DNA from: Alligator mississippiensis
Taxonomy: Eukaryota > Chordata > Crocodylia > Alligatoridae
Direction of reading: 5' to 3'
Assembly: GCF_030867095.1 (NCBI RefSeq)
Contig: NC_081832.1
Location: 37,829,756-37,893,755 of the forward strand
DNA length: 64,000 nucleotides
This document shows positions 1-10,504 of the stretch, in pieces (within the stretch, counting starts at the first letter, position 1; every line of letters begins with the position of its first letter). The translations under genes were made by a program, and so were the position numbers. The notes beneath the pieces were generated by a model. The model worked only from the letters and a program-made list of their open reading frames with translations, had not been told where the DNA came from and ran no database searches.

Positions 1-158
1 GGGTGATCCTGGATGACTGGAAAAGGGCAAATATAGTGCTCATCTTTAAGGAAGGGAAGAAGGAAGATCCAGGGAACTACAGATCTCTCAGCCTCACCTA
101 CTGGCCTAGAAAAATCAAAGAATCCGCTTCTAAGCATTTGGAGGAGAAGAACATGATT
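1..158 (+). mobile_element. CR1 LINE reverse transcriptase fragment
   Basis: The open frame from base 3 reads as the conserved CR1 RT stretch 'DDWKRANIVLIFKEGKKEDPG' (shown in part), the same block seen at 4725-4800, 20940-21020, 54310-54380 and 59690-59760. It is cut on the left by the window edge and on the right at about 158, where the sequence changes to an unrelated 'agggctgtgcaaagc' repeat. It is a dead scrap with no function of its own. Confidence 0.85.
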
Positions 159-790
159 AGTAGGGCTGTGCAAAGCTTTGGTAGCCAATCTGATTTAGAG
201 GAGATTCAGCCCAATTTGGCGACTGAATCTCCAAATACAAATCGAATCGGGAGACCAGTTAAAAGGTCTGAATCGATTTGGAAGCCTCCAAATCAATTCA
301 GAAGAAATTTGGTGCTGCTTTGGAGATTCAGCCATAGACTAAACAGGCAGCAGCCCTTACCATGCTGGACATAGCTGCCTGCAGCTGGTAAATCTGTTCT
401 GGTGGGTGGAGGGGGAAGGGAAGGGGCATGGGAGCAGAACAATGCCCCCACAGCAAGGGAGGGATTGGGGCTAGGACATGCTGCCCAGCTGGGGCGGGGG
501 GGAGCATGATGCAGGCATGGCAGTGATGGGATATGGGGCTACTCCTGTTGCTGCTTGCCCAATTGGGTTGGGAGGGGGGATGCGATGAAGGCGTGGCTCA
601 CTCCAGGTGGAAGGGCGCAGCGGGGCATAGTCTGCCACTTGCCCAGCCGGGGCAGGGGGGCATAGGATGTGGGCGCTGCCGCTGCTTGCCCAGTGATGGC
701 AAGGCAGGCAGGTGAGAGTGAGAGAGGAAGTGAAGATGGAGACGTTGGACTCCCAGATGAGGGAGATGGTCCCTGCCACATTCTTTTATA
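159..790. repeat. GC-rich non-autonomous repeat of unknown family
   Basis: It starts abruptly inside the CR1 scrap with 'agggctgtgcaaagctttgg'. About 190 bases of AT-balanced sequence rich in 'gattcagcc' and 'aatctcc' follow, then a GC-rich interior in which 'gctgcttgcccaattggg'-like words recur (550, 640, 685). The open frames over 471-1369 on both strands are low-complexity Pro/Ser/Gly/Arg products of composition, not genes. I cannot define the right end or any target duplication, so the element type is inferred only from its layout (unique ends, GC-rich repetitive middle), which matches other miniature elements in this window. Confidence 0.35.
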
Positions 791-1900
791 ATTGGTGCAT
801 TGACCAGAAATTGAAATCAAGACAGACTCAAAGAGAGTAGGGGGAATAATATGAAATGGAGGTGAACCAGACCCTGCCTGAGTTGGAGGTATCCCAATGT
901 AACAGCGCCGCAGCCACAATGTGGTTACTAAAAGGGAGGGAGCAGCTGCCAGAAACGAAGACACCCAGGAAATTGATGAATAACCCCAGGCAGCCAATAC
1001 AAAGCCAGGAAAGTGCAACAAAAAGGGGAGGAAACTTCCCAAGGGCGCCTTCGGGCACGCACTCGTTGAGAGGAACGAGAAGGGACCCCTACGGCAACAG
1101 AGACCGAGAGAGTCCAGGAGATAGGGACACATGCCCAGACAACGAGGGGAATCTTGGGGAGCGATGCACCCTTCCCCGGATCGCATCCTACCTTGAAAAG
1201 ACAGCCTCTGTGGTGAGTCATGCACTGAGCGGGGGCACAGAAGCCCCTCCCACAGCTCCCAGGGCTCAGAGCGTGGGGATTCCCCAAGCAGGGAGGGGGG
1301 AGAAGAAGAGTAAAAGGAAGAGGCAGAGAGGAAGAGGGAGAAGGAGCCCCGACCCTGCCTTGCAGCCACTGTAACCCAGATCCTGCACCAGAGGGTGGAG
1401 GGAGGCAGAGAAGAAAGAAAGTGAAAGGAAGAGAAAAAGTAAAGTGACGAAGCTGTGCTTCGCAGGCCGGCACAAGCCGCAGCCGGTGAATCCCGGTGTC
1501 GGCGTTAATCAGCCGCTAACAAGGCAATTAGCGGCTGATCATTGAGTAAGAGGCCAACAAGTAGTCCTGCTTTGATCCCTGAAGGCAGGTGGTGAGAACC
1601 CCACAGCGATCACACAAGAGGAGGGTCGTCTCCAGAGAAAGAGCCAGGCAAACGTTAAATAAAGCACTAATGGTAAAGATCTGACCTGTGTGTTTTCTTT
1701 ACCGGGGTACTGGTTTATAACAACTGTTCCACCCCCCCACACACACACACAAATTGTGTTTAGACCGAGTCGTGGCAGGTGGGAATTGGGGGGGGAGTTA
1801 CCCGAAAACCAGGTACCCAGGACAGGTACACGCTCACACCCAAGATTGGCAACAAGCCCATGGACTAGTGTTGCAACTGTCCCAGAGTCAATAAATCCAG
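791..1900 (+). other. Possible LTR/leader of the downstream gypsy-type element
   Basis: No gene is visible here. The stretch lies directly upstream of the gag remnant that starts at 1901. It contains a polyadenylation-type AATAAA at 1658-1663 followed by a T-rich segment, as in the R-U5 part of an LTR, then a short (CA)n run (about 1737-1752). I could not find the matching second LTR, clear TG/CA ends or a convincing primer-binding site, so the LTR assignment rests only on position and the poly(A) signal. Confidence 0.3.
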
Positions 1901-2550
1901 ATGGAGAAACTGGTTTGGGTGAGGACCAAGGAAGCTGACGCACTGATCATGCTGCTAAATCAGCAACAGGAATTAAATGAGAAGATAGAAGCCCAACAAG
2001 CAGCAGCGACTCATGCTACCAAAGGTCTAATGATGCCAAAGATGATACTTGAGGATGATGTTGAAACTTAGAATCTTTTGAGAGAGCAGCTCTGTTGGCT
2101 GGGTGGGACAGAATGCGATGGATCAATCAGTTAGGACCCTTGTTAATAGGATCCACCCAGGCAGCAAACCGAGCCCTGTCCAGAGTGGAGGCTGGCGATT
2201 ATAAAAAGGTAAAAACCGCAATATTGTACTGATTGGAAATCTTACCCAAACACCATTAGCAATGGTTCAGAGCCAAAAAGGATCAGGAAGTGCAGCGACC
2301 CTAACTACTGGCCCAGATGTTGAGGGATCTCTTAGAAAGGTGGATCCAGCCGACAAAAAAAACCCTAACAGAAGTTATAGATCTGTTCACCCTGGAAAAA
2401 ATCCTGACTGATTTGGAATAAGACATACAAAGAGGGGTCCAGAGACATCAGCCTCAGACTATGTAGAGAACCCACCTGGCAGATGCCTTCATGGTCGCAG
2501 TAGATACCTGCAAGGAAAAAATGGTGAGGGCTGTGCTCCTCCCACCCCCC
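1901..2550 (+). pseudogene. Gmr1-like Ty3/gypsy gag remnant with SCAN-like capsid domain
   Basis: Translation from the ATG at 1901 begins MEKLVWVRTKEADALIMLLN, a coiled-coil-like start. After a frameshift near 2070 it continues 'ESFERAALLAGWDRMRW', the capsid N-terminal pattern (acid-x-F-x4-E/A-A-x3-G-W) of gypsy gag proteins. From about 2190 to 2530 it reads 'YKKVKTAIL', 'RDLLERWIQP', 'VIDLFTLEKILTDL' and 'IQRGVQRHQPQT'. These align in order with SCAN domain landmarks: L-x2-W-L/I-x-P, the E-Q-F/I-L block, and W/G-V-x-R/H-H-x-P. SCAN domains of zinc-finger proteins are reported to derive from the capsid C-terminus of Gmr1-like gypsy elements. In-frame stops (near 2232, 2264, 2303, 2421 and 2461) and the frameshift make it a pseudogene. 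No protease, RT or integrase follows before the CR1 at 3040. Confidence 0.8.
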
Positions 2551-3039
2551 GCCTGACAGGACAAAGCGCATGTCAGGGAATGTTGATGAAGACAGCAGAA
2601 CCACTTTGAGTCAACCCAGACCACTTGGAGGTTGCACCCAGACGATGATGAAAGCAGGGAGTGCCATGACAAAAGCTGCCCGGGGGGAGCATGGTGACAC
2701 CACTGCCACCGCTGGGCCCTGCCAACAGCTGGGAAGGAGGGGGCAGGGAGGCTGGTGGACATGGGCCGCGTGGACCCAGAGCACAGGGGTGGGGGGAAAT
2801 GGACCCAGACCAGAAGTGGTGAGGGAGGGGGGGAAACAGGCTCAGACCTGAAGGGGGAAGGGGGAGGAAATGGGGGAAAAGGGCCAGACCTGAAGTGTGG
2901 GTGGAAGCTGGACATGGGCCTGTTCCCGTCCCCCCCCTCGCTTTTTTTGGAGGGGGAGTGGGTAGAAAATGATACCTTAATGGAAACTAAAGTATAGGTT
3001 TCAGAAGCGTCTTAACATCTGTACTAAGGTCTAAGTCTC
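2551..3039. other. G-rich non-coding stretch between gag remnant and CR1
   Basis: This is purine-rich and very G-rich (many GGGG tracts on the plus strand). It may be the decayed Pro/Gly-rich tail of the gag gene, but I see no CCHC zinc knuckle and no recognisable protein. The open frames on both strands here are compositional. Confidence 0.4.
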
Positions 3040-3135
3040 TTCTAGGCTGTCGGATCTCCTCCGGCGGGCTTTAAACTAGGCTCGTCAGGGTGAGGGGAAG
3101 ATGAGGGCGGGGGAAGCTGTGGACCACCAAACCAT

Positions 3136-3954
3136 GTGGCACCCACAAGGACAGCCCAGCTTGAAAAAGGAGAACATTGGGAACCTGCAAGCCATGGGGC
3201 GGCCAGCAATACAGCACAGGTAAGCAATAAGCAGTTTAGCAATAAGGGGCCCTTTGGGAATCAGAGCTGGGGGGCAAAAAAGGCACCAGTCACAGGGCTC
3301 AAGTGCCTATACACTAATGCTAGGAGCATGGGGAACAAGCAGGATGAACTAGCACTCCTGCTTACAGAAAACACTTACGACTTAGTAGGGCTAACTGAAA
3401 CCTGGTGGGATTCTTCCCACGACTGGGCGGTACATATTGAGGGTTATAGGCTGTACAGAAAGGACAGGGTGGGGAAGAAAGGGGGAGGGGTTGCGCTCTA
3501 TGTCAATGAGCAATATACGTCAACCCTCATCAAGACAGAATCGAAGGAGAAGAAAGTAGAAGGACTGTGGGTTAAGTTACATGGGGGGCAAGGAGAAAGG
3601 GAATTGGTGGTAGGGGTCTGCTACAGACCCCCACACCAAGGGGAAGAACTAGATTTGGGGCTCCTGAGGCAGCTCTCAGACACCATAAAAACTAAGGAGG
3701 CAGTAGTCATGGGGGACCTAAACTACCCAGACATCTGCTGGGAGACACAGACAGCAAAGTCCCACCGTTCACGCACGTTCCTATCCTGCGTACAGGACCT
3801 CCACCTGACGCAGGAAGTACATGGTCCCACTAGGGGGAATGCCTTACTGGACCTGGTATTGGCAACAGTGGATGATATGGTAGGGGACCTACAGATTGGT
3901 AGTCACCTGGGGGCCAGTGATCACCAAATAATAGAATTCATCATAAGATGTTGA
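3136..3954 (+). pseudogene. CR1 ORF2, apurinic endonuclease domain
   Basis: This is the amino-terminal part of CR1 ORF2, an APE-type endonuclease that nicks target DNA to prime reverse transcription. Visible motifs in order: 'YTNARSMGNKQDEL' (catalytic Asn), 'LVGLTETWWDSSHDW' (catalytic Glu), 'VGVCYRPP', 'MGDLNYPDICWE' (Asp-x-Asn) and 'LGASDHQIIEF' (terminal Asp-His). All the expected catalytic residues are present. The frame ends at a TGA at 3952-3954 directly after the SDH block. The reverse transcriptase continues in exactly the same frame from 3955, so the two were one ORF2 of about 975 codons. The true start codon is unclear: the frame is open from the ORF1/ORF2 junction without an obvious ATG before 3136. 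Confidence 0.9.
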
Positions 3955-6063
3955 GTGGGTAAGGTAACTAGTAGGGTGAAAGTGCTAGACTTTAGGAAAG
4001 CTGATCTCAATGAACTCAGGCGATTAGTCAAGGACGCACTGCAGAGTAGGAGTTTTGAAGAGATGGGAGCCCAGGAAGGGTGGCTGTACCTTAAGGAAAT
4101 GATCCTTTGGGCACAGAGGGAGACGATCCCAATGCGAGGAAAAAGAGGGAAAGGGGCCAGGAGGCTTCCTTCGCTGACCAGAGAAATCCAGGGCAGCCTG
4201 CGGACTAAAAGGGGAGCATATAAAAAGTGGAAATGGGGAGAGATTACCAAAGAGGAGTATACCTCCTCTGCTCGCATGTGTAGGGAGGCAGTTAGACGGG
4301 CCAAAGCTACCGTGGAGCTGAGGATGGCATCCCAAGTAAAGGACAACAAAAAATTGGTTTTTAGATATACAGGGAGCAAAAGGAAGGCCAAGGGTGGAAT
4401 AGGACCCCTACTAAATGGGCAGAAGCAATTGGTGACGGACAGGGGGGACAAGGCTGAACTCCTCAACGAGTTCTTTGCCTCAGTGTTCCTAAGTGAGGGG
4501 CAGGACAAGGCTCTCACTGGGATTGTAGAGAGGCAGCGGCAGGACGCCAGACTACCAAGCGTAGACCCTGAGATGGTGCAGGGTCACTTGGAGGAACTGG
4601 ATGCCTTTGAGTCGACAGGCCCGGATGAGCTCCATCTGAGGGTACTGAAGGCACTGGCTGACGTCATGGCGCAACCACTGGTGGTAATATTTGAGCAGTC
4701 GTGGCGCACGGGCCAGGTCCCGGAGGACTGGAAAAGGGCCAATGCGGTTCCCATTTTCAAAAAGGGGAGGAAGGAGGACCCAGGCAACTATAGGCCAGTC
4801 AGTCTCACCTCCATCCTAAGCAAAGTCTTTGAAAAAATTATCAAGGCTCACATTTGTGAGAGCCCGGCAGGACAAATTATGCTAAGGGGAAACCAGCACG
4901 GGTTCGTAGCAGGTAGATCGTGCCTGACTAATCTAGTCTCTTTTTATGACCAGGTTATGAAACACCTGGACGCAGGAGTAGGGGTGGATGTCGTATACTT
5001 AGACTTCAGGAAGGCCTTCGATACGGTATCCCACCCCATACTGGTGAACAAGTTAAGAGGCTGTGACTTGGATGACTACACAGTCCGGTGGGTGGCGAAT
5101 TGGCTAGAGGGTCGCACCCAGAGAGTCGTAGTATATGGGTCGGTATCGACCTGGAAGGGTGTGGGCAGTGGGGTCCCACAGGGCTCGGTCCTTGGACCGA
5201 TACTCTTTAATGTCTTCATCAGCGACTTGGACGAGGGAGTGAAGTGTACTCTGTCCAAGTTTGCGGATGACACAAAACTGTGGGGAGAAGTGGACACACC
5301 GGAGGGCAGGCAAAAACTACAAGCAGACCTGGACAGGTTGGACAAATGGGCAGAAAACAACAGAATAAAATTCAACAAGGAGAAATGCAAAGTGCTGCAC
5401 CTGGGCAGGAAAAATGTCCAGCATACCTACTGCCTAGGAAATGACCTGCTTGGTGGAACGGAAGCGGAAAGGGATCTTGGAGTCCTAGTGGACTCCAAGA
5501 TGAACATGAGTCGGCAGTGTGACGAAGCCATCAGAAAAGCTAATGGCACTTTATCGTGCATCAGCAGATGCATGACGAACAGATCCAAGGAGGTGATACT
5601 TTCCCTCTATTGGGCGCTGGTCAGACCGCAGTTGGAATACTGCATGCAGTTTTGGGCGCCGCACTTCAAGAGGGATGTGGATAACCTGAAAAGGGTCCAG
5701 GGAAGGGCCACTCGTATGGTTAAGGGCTTGCAGGCCAAGCCCTATGAGGAGAGACTAGGGCACCTGGACCTCTTCAGCCTCCGCAAGAGAAGGTTGAGAG
5801 GCGACCTTGTGGCTGCCTATAAGTTCATCACGGGGGCACAGAAGGGAATTGGTGAGGTTTTATTCACCAAGGCGCCCCGGGGGGTTACAAGAAATAATGG
5901 TCATAAGCTAGCAGATAGCAGATTTAGATTGGACATTAGGAAGAACTTCTTCACAGTTAGAGTGGCCAAGGTCTGGAACGGGCTCCCAAGGGAGGTGGTG
6001 CTTTCCCCTACCCTGGGGGTCTTCAAGAGGAGGTTAGATAAGCATCTAGCTGGGGTCATCTGA
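3955..6063 (+). pseudogene. CR1 ORF2, reverse transcriptase domain
   Basis: This is the RT half of CR1 ORF2, in frame with the endonuclease across one TGA. About 702 codons are uninterrupted, through to the natural stop at 6061-6063. Landmarks: 'WKRANAVPIFKKG' and 'NYRPVSLTS' (fingers), 'HGFVAGRSCLTNL', 'YLDFRKAFDTVSH' (first catalytic Asp), 'GVPQGSVLGPILF', 'KFADDTKLW' (the two catalytic Asp), then the CR1 thumb and carboxy-terminal region with 'CISRCMTNRSKEVILSLYW' (part), 'RVQGRATRMVKGL' and the closing 'LPREVVLSPTLGVFKRRLD'. It is full length for the family. The enzyme makes cDNA from CR1 RNA at the nicked target. The lack of decay in 700 codons shows recent insertion. Confidence 0.93.
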
Positions 6064-6150
6064 ACCTAGCACTCTTTCCTGCCTATGCAGGGGGTTGGAC
6101 TCGATAATCTATTGAGGTCCCTTCCGACCCTAGCATCTATGAATCTATAA

Positions 6151-9052
6151 GTCAAGAGCAACAACAATCCAGTCTGTGATCTTTGATCAGTATGCCCCAT
6201 CATGTTAATGACAGTCTGATCCATAGGTGGCATCAAAGATATGAAGTTAGGGTGTAGGAATTAGAATTGAATGTTAGTGAATGTCATGGGTATGACCCAG
6301 ATATGAGGAAGCTGGGGTTCAGAAACAGAGGGTCAACAACACCAGGAGTCCAGAAGCCAAAGCTATCAATCAAACCTGGCAGTCCAAGGCAGAGGTTCCA
6401 AGGTGGGAACTACATACAAGGGTCCAAGACAGTGTTCTCAAGTAGCAAGACTTACAAATGCTATTGCTGGGACAAGGTCCCAGGGGAAGTGGGAGGATTT
6501 TATAGTCCTCCCCTTAAGGGCTTGTGACTTTCATTGATTCCCATGGGTTAGTTCGTCTTCCACTAACAACTTCATGGGAGAGCACAGGCTGGGCTGGGGC
6601 CAGTATCCAGCCAGCTGCTGGGTGGTACTATAGCCCAGGTCTCCTCCCACAAGCTCAGAAGACCCAGGTTTGAGTCCTAGGGGTCCTCCTGACTGCGATA
6701 TGCAGAGAAATTATCAGGCATATTTTATAGCTCAGTATCCCAAGCTGATGATCCTACTTTTTCAGCCATTTGATGAACAAGTGATCTGTGATCCAGGCAT
6801 TTGCTGTTATAATCAAGGGAAAACTTAGTAACACCCTAGGATGCTCAGATTTCCTAAGCATAAACACTTCCATAAACACTAAGCCTTTGCCACTTCTATT
6901 CACCTTAGCACAGACAGGCAGTTACCCTGGTCTTTGACACTTACCCACCTTTTGGCTTTTTCTTTTTTCCTATATGCCCTCTGTCACAGAACCCATTCAG
7001 AAAAAGTCTAGTTCATCAGTATTCTAGACATCAACTGGGAAAAACTTTTCAAGAATATGAAGAAAGCTTTTCCTCTGCCATTGGTCAACTGCTGGCTTGA
7101 CTGTCAATTGTTTCTCTCCACCCTATTTTTTTTATTTATTTATTTTTTATAAGTGACCTTCAGGTGTATCTTCCATCTTATAAACCTAACCATTACTTGC
7201 CTAAAAATGACTCAATCCAACTGAAGCAGCAAAACAAAGAGCATTTTCTTTGACTGCCAGTCCAAAAAGTTTGCTCCCATTTCCCTCTATTTGAACCTTA
7301 CAAAGAATTGGCTGCTGTGGCAGCAGCGAGTTTTTGAGCAATTTGGCCCCTAAAAGTGCTCTACAGCCATCACTTAACGCATATGCATAGCTTCAGAGTG
7401 CTTCAAAAATGGCCAATAATGCAAAAAATGAATCCTGGTTAAATCAGCTACTGTATCAAAAGCAGAGCGCGTTGGGGAACTTGCATTCGCTCTGGGTTTA
7501 TTTTTTTTCCCCGTGGGTGGTGGCAGGACTGGGGAGGGGAAGGAGAAGGAGCTGCTGAATGGCCAAAGCTGAGGGGGAGGGGAGGGAATGGAGCCCCCTT
7601 GCCTCAGGGGCCCAACCCAACTCCCCCCCAAATTCTCCAGATGGGGTAGCTGGGGGGGACGAAGCGAGGGGCCCCATTCCCTACCTGCTCCACCCATTTC
7701 TAGCCATTCAGCAGCCAGCATCTTCATGCTGGCTGCTCCCAGCTGCTGAATGGCCAGAGTTGGGGGGCAGGGAGGAGGGGAGGAGCGAATCGAGCCCCCA
7801 CCAAACATCTATTGTGTCAGGAGAGGCACTCTAAGTCATGGTGCTTTATGCAAAGCACCATGAGTTACAGCAGGGCCTTAACGTCTGTCTGTGCCCATTG
7901 ACAACACTTTTCTTTCACACTTGCATTTAAGACAGCATTTCACCAGTCCATTTTTCATACTTAGCCAATAGTTTCACTCTCTCCTTCCACATACTGCATA
8001 TAACTGACCTGTGCAACTCATATTTGACTGAACTTGGTTTTGATTAAACCCAGAAGTTTGACAGTCTCAACATATTTTAATAAAAAAATTTCTTGCCATT
8101 TTGTCTGGTTTTGCCAACCTTTCCCACCCCAAAACCCCCCCAACCTGTTATGTGATCTAATGTAAGGAAATGAAAGAACATAACATTACATCACAATATT
8201 ACATCCAACCTTCACAAATGTTGTTCTGAACAGCAGCTATATTGCTGTTCCTAGGAGAATAAAACGCGGTAAGAAAAATGCTCCCAGGTAAAACGTTGCT
8301 GGTAAGCAGCTTTTTTCCCCTAGAAGTTATTACTGCAAATAAGTATCTACTGCATTTGAAAGAGCAGGATAGGAAGAGTTGTTTCCTTCCAAGTTAACTG
8401 CCTTTCTTACAGGCCAGCAGTGATATAAGTTATGTGTATGGTTTGTAGTTCACAAACAATAAACAAAACTATTAAAAATCACTGTTTTTTTACATCAGTA
8501 AGTTGCTACCCCATAGTGCTCCTGTTCCCTGATGTTTGTAAAGGGCAAACACCACTCTTTACCTAGAGATGGATGTACACCTCACTGTTCTCTCCAACAA
8601 GCAGAGCACTTACTTGGTTAAATAAACTGTCTGATCCCTATGCTGTCCTCAGCAATCATCTACATAGTATGTGCCATAGGATATCAATTAGCTCCTTCAC
8701 TAGCAGACACTGTTCAGATACAATCTGGAGGCCTGTGCCTGTGCAAAGATATGGATGCACAATGCCTGTACCATTGCTTTTTGTTCATAAAGGCACTGCA
8801 GCAGGTAAAAGGTTCAGCTCCACCTGGTTCACACTTCCTACTTCATTTGGCAGTTTTTCAAAAGTCCTACAGCTCTCTAGATCATAGCTTACTGCACAGG
8901 ACTACCTAAAGTACAGTTGGTAAGTGGCCCTGACACTGGTCTGATCTGAAATGATTCCCAACTCAGGTGTTTACATTTGCCTATGGTCACAAAATAGAGA
9001 GAGCTTGATCATGAACCCCAACCCAGTGAGATCACAACCAGCATTTTAGCCA
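6151..9052. other. About 2.9 kb without a gene
   Basis: I see no supported coding region. Short open frames at 6267-6527, 7374-7834 and 8573-8909 have no recognisable motifs or splice context. The stretch holds a T-rich tract (7120-7155), a perfect short hairpin at 7837-7862 and a GC-rich patch at 7540-7810. It may include old unrecognised repeats. Confidence 0.5.
7837..7862. repeat. Perfect 11-bp inverted repeat with 4-base loop
   Basis: 'catggtgcttt' is followed by 'atgc' and then its exact reverse complement 'aaagcaccatg'. It sits at the edge of the GC-rich patch at 7540-7830 and may be an end or internal fold of a miniature element. No function can be assigned. Confidence 0.7.
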
Positions 9053-9915
9053 CACGGGACATGTCTACACAAGCCACTTTACTGCGCCGTAGATTAATCT
9101 ACGGCACAGTAAAGCATCACCAGATACACGTGTGCACCATTTACTATGCAGTAAATTACCGTATTTTCACGCATATATCCTGCGAGATATACGCGATTTT
9201 ACCAAAAAAAAATGGATGGGTTTGGGCTATACAGGGGTGCAGGCTATCCATGGACTTTTTTCCCCTGCGGTGGGCTGGGGCCGGCTGCGCCGCCTATCCC
9301 ACTGGGCACGGGCAGGCTGGGCTGCGCCGCCACTGCCGCGGGGGCTGGCTGTGCCGCCACAGGGGGCCGGGGCCAGGGTGGGCCAGGCTGCGCCGCCGCA
9401 GAGGCCACTGCTGTGGGGGCTGCCACTGCCACTGCTGGGGTGGGCTGTGCCGCCGCCGCTGCGGTGGTCAGGGTGGGCTATACTGCCTCCCCACTGGGCC
9501 CAGGCAGGTCGAGCTGTGCTGCTGCTGCTGCAGGAGCTGGGGCCGGCTGCGCCGCCTACCTGCTGGGCCTGGGGCCAGGGCAGGCTGCACGGCCTCCCCA
9601 CTGGGCCCGGCCCGCCCTGGCCCCGGCCCCTGCAGCAGCGGCGGTGCAGCCCGGCCTGTCCGGGACCAGTGGGGAGGTGGCACGGCGCAGCCTGGCTCCG
9701 GCCCTGGCCCCCTGCGGGGCGCAGGGAATACACGGGTGCAGCGTATACACAGACTTATTTACAAAAATACAATTTTCCGCAGGTTATATGTGGGTGTGGC
9801 TTATACCCGTGGGCAGGGTATATGCACAAAAATACGGTAGTCTACTGTGCATTTAGTTACTACCTGTAAGTACAGGTAGTAAACTAACTGCACAGTAGTG
9901 CATGTGTAAACACTG
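9053..9915. mobile_element. Outer miniature DNA transposon, interrupted by another
   Basis: The left end reads 'cacgggacatgtctacaca', followed by palindromic 'actgcgccgtagatta/taatctacggcacagt'. The right part (9840-9915) has 'gtctactgtgcatttagtta', 'actacctgtaagtacaggtagt' and 'gcacagtagtgcatgtgta', which are the same motifs inverted. The two parts rejoin if the TA-flanked block 9169-9837 is removed. The 'gggacatgtctacac' start and palindromic subterminal arms suggest a hAT-type non-autonomous element. The exact right boundary is uncertain, and the GC-rich 'agctcctggctccc' repeats to about 10160 may belong to it. Confidence 0.55.
9169..9837. mobile_element. Nested TA-inserting miniature element with GC-rich core
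   Basis: The left end 'ccgtattttcacgcatatat' and the reverse complement of the right end, 'ccgtatttttgtgcatatac', form terminal inverted repeats of about 25 bp. The element is flanked by TA on both sides (9167-9168 and 9838-9839), the duplication typical of Tc1/mariner-like elements. The core (9250-9720) is a CpG-rich series of degenerate 'ggccggctgcgccgcc' units. That composition keeps several frames open on both strands (9061-9869), but the predicted proteins are only Ala/Gly/Pro/Arg runs. It is not a gene. Confidence 0.7.
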
Positions 9916-10420
9916 ACCAGGAGCAACAAGGGGCAGGGAACTCCCCCAGTCCTGGTGCTATTCAGCTTCTGGTTCCTCCCAGGAGCCAGAAGCTGAGCAG
10001 TGCTGAGACAGAGTAGCTCTCTGCCCGCCATGTCCCGGCGCTGCTCAGCTCCTGGCTCCCCACAAGAGCCAAAAGCTGAGTAGCGGTGGGGCTGGGGAGC
10101 TCTCTGCTTCCTTGCCCAGCCAGGAGCTGACTGGGAGCTGTCCCACTTCAGGCTGCTGTTGCCTCAGGAGCCATGTGTGATGCCATGTGCCTCCCACCGC
10201 CAGGCAGGCAGGGGATGCAGTGCAGCCAGCACACAAGAGGCATATGGTGTCGCGTGTGGCACCCGATGCAACGGCAATGGAGTGCAGAGTCTAGCACGCA
10301 GCAGGCATCCCACCTCCACCCTACGCACAAGTCCAGGGGGCACATGCCGTCCATCCCACGACCCGCCCCAGGGCCCCATTCACCTCAGCCCTGCCCCTCT
10401 TTTATGCAGTCTGGTACCTA
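9916..10420. other. GC-rich repetitive stretch, no gene
   Basis: The motif 'gctcctggctccc'/'gggagccaggagc' recurs in both orientations at 9945-10135, so the stretch is partly foldback. From 10150 to 10400 the sequence is GC-rich without a recognisable product. The short open frames on both strands here are mutual shadows. Confidence 0.4.
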
Positions 10421-10504
10421 TGTGTATGAAAAATCTGCTGGTGGTACTTAAGGCTGTATCGCTTTAAATTGGTGGTACGCAAACTGCCAGTCTGGGAACT
10501 GCTG
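10421..10504. mobile_element. hAT miniature element, 3' fragment
   Basis: 'ctgctggtggtacttaaggctgta' (shown in part), 'taaattggtggtacgcaaactg' and the terminal 'gggaactgctg' match, in the same order, the complete element at 55211-55419. The reverse complement of its end, 'cagcagttccca', is identical to the left terminus of that element. Only the terminal ~85 bases are present. Confidence 0.75.

Larger units (their letters stand above)
3040..6150 (+). mobile_element. CR1 LINE, 5'-truncated, nearly intact ORF2
   Basis: The copy begins around 3040 with sequence equivalent to the end of ORF1 (compare 'gggctttaaact' at 3067 and 52721). It runs through the whole of ORF2 and ends in the CR1 3' terminus: 'ggggttggactcgataatct' at about 6090, 'cccttccgaccc' and the terminal octamers 'atctatga' and 'atctataa' (6135-6150). 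CR1 elements lack a poly(A) tail and end in such short repeats. Only one stop interrupts ORF2, so this is a comparatively young insertion. It lacks ORF1 and the 5' promoter region, so it could not have moved on its own even without the stop. Confidence 0.95.

Noticed and set aside
539..1369. 276-codon minus-strand frame with Ser/Pro-rich product
   Set aside because: Low-complexity product of purine-rich DNA. It has no motif and overlaps several equally open frames.
9061..9869. Several 160-260 codon frames on both strands
   Set aside because: All are products of the CpG-rich repetitive core of a nested miniature element. They read as Gly/Ala/Pro/Arg runs.
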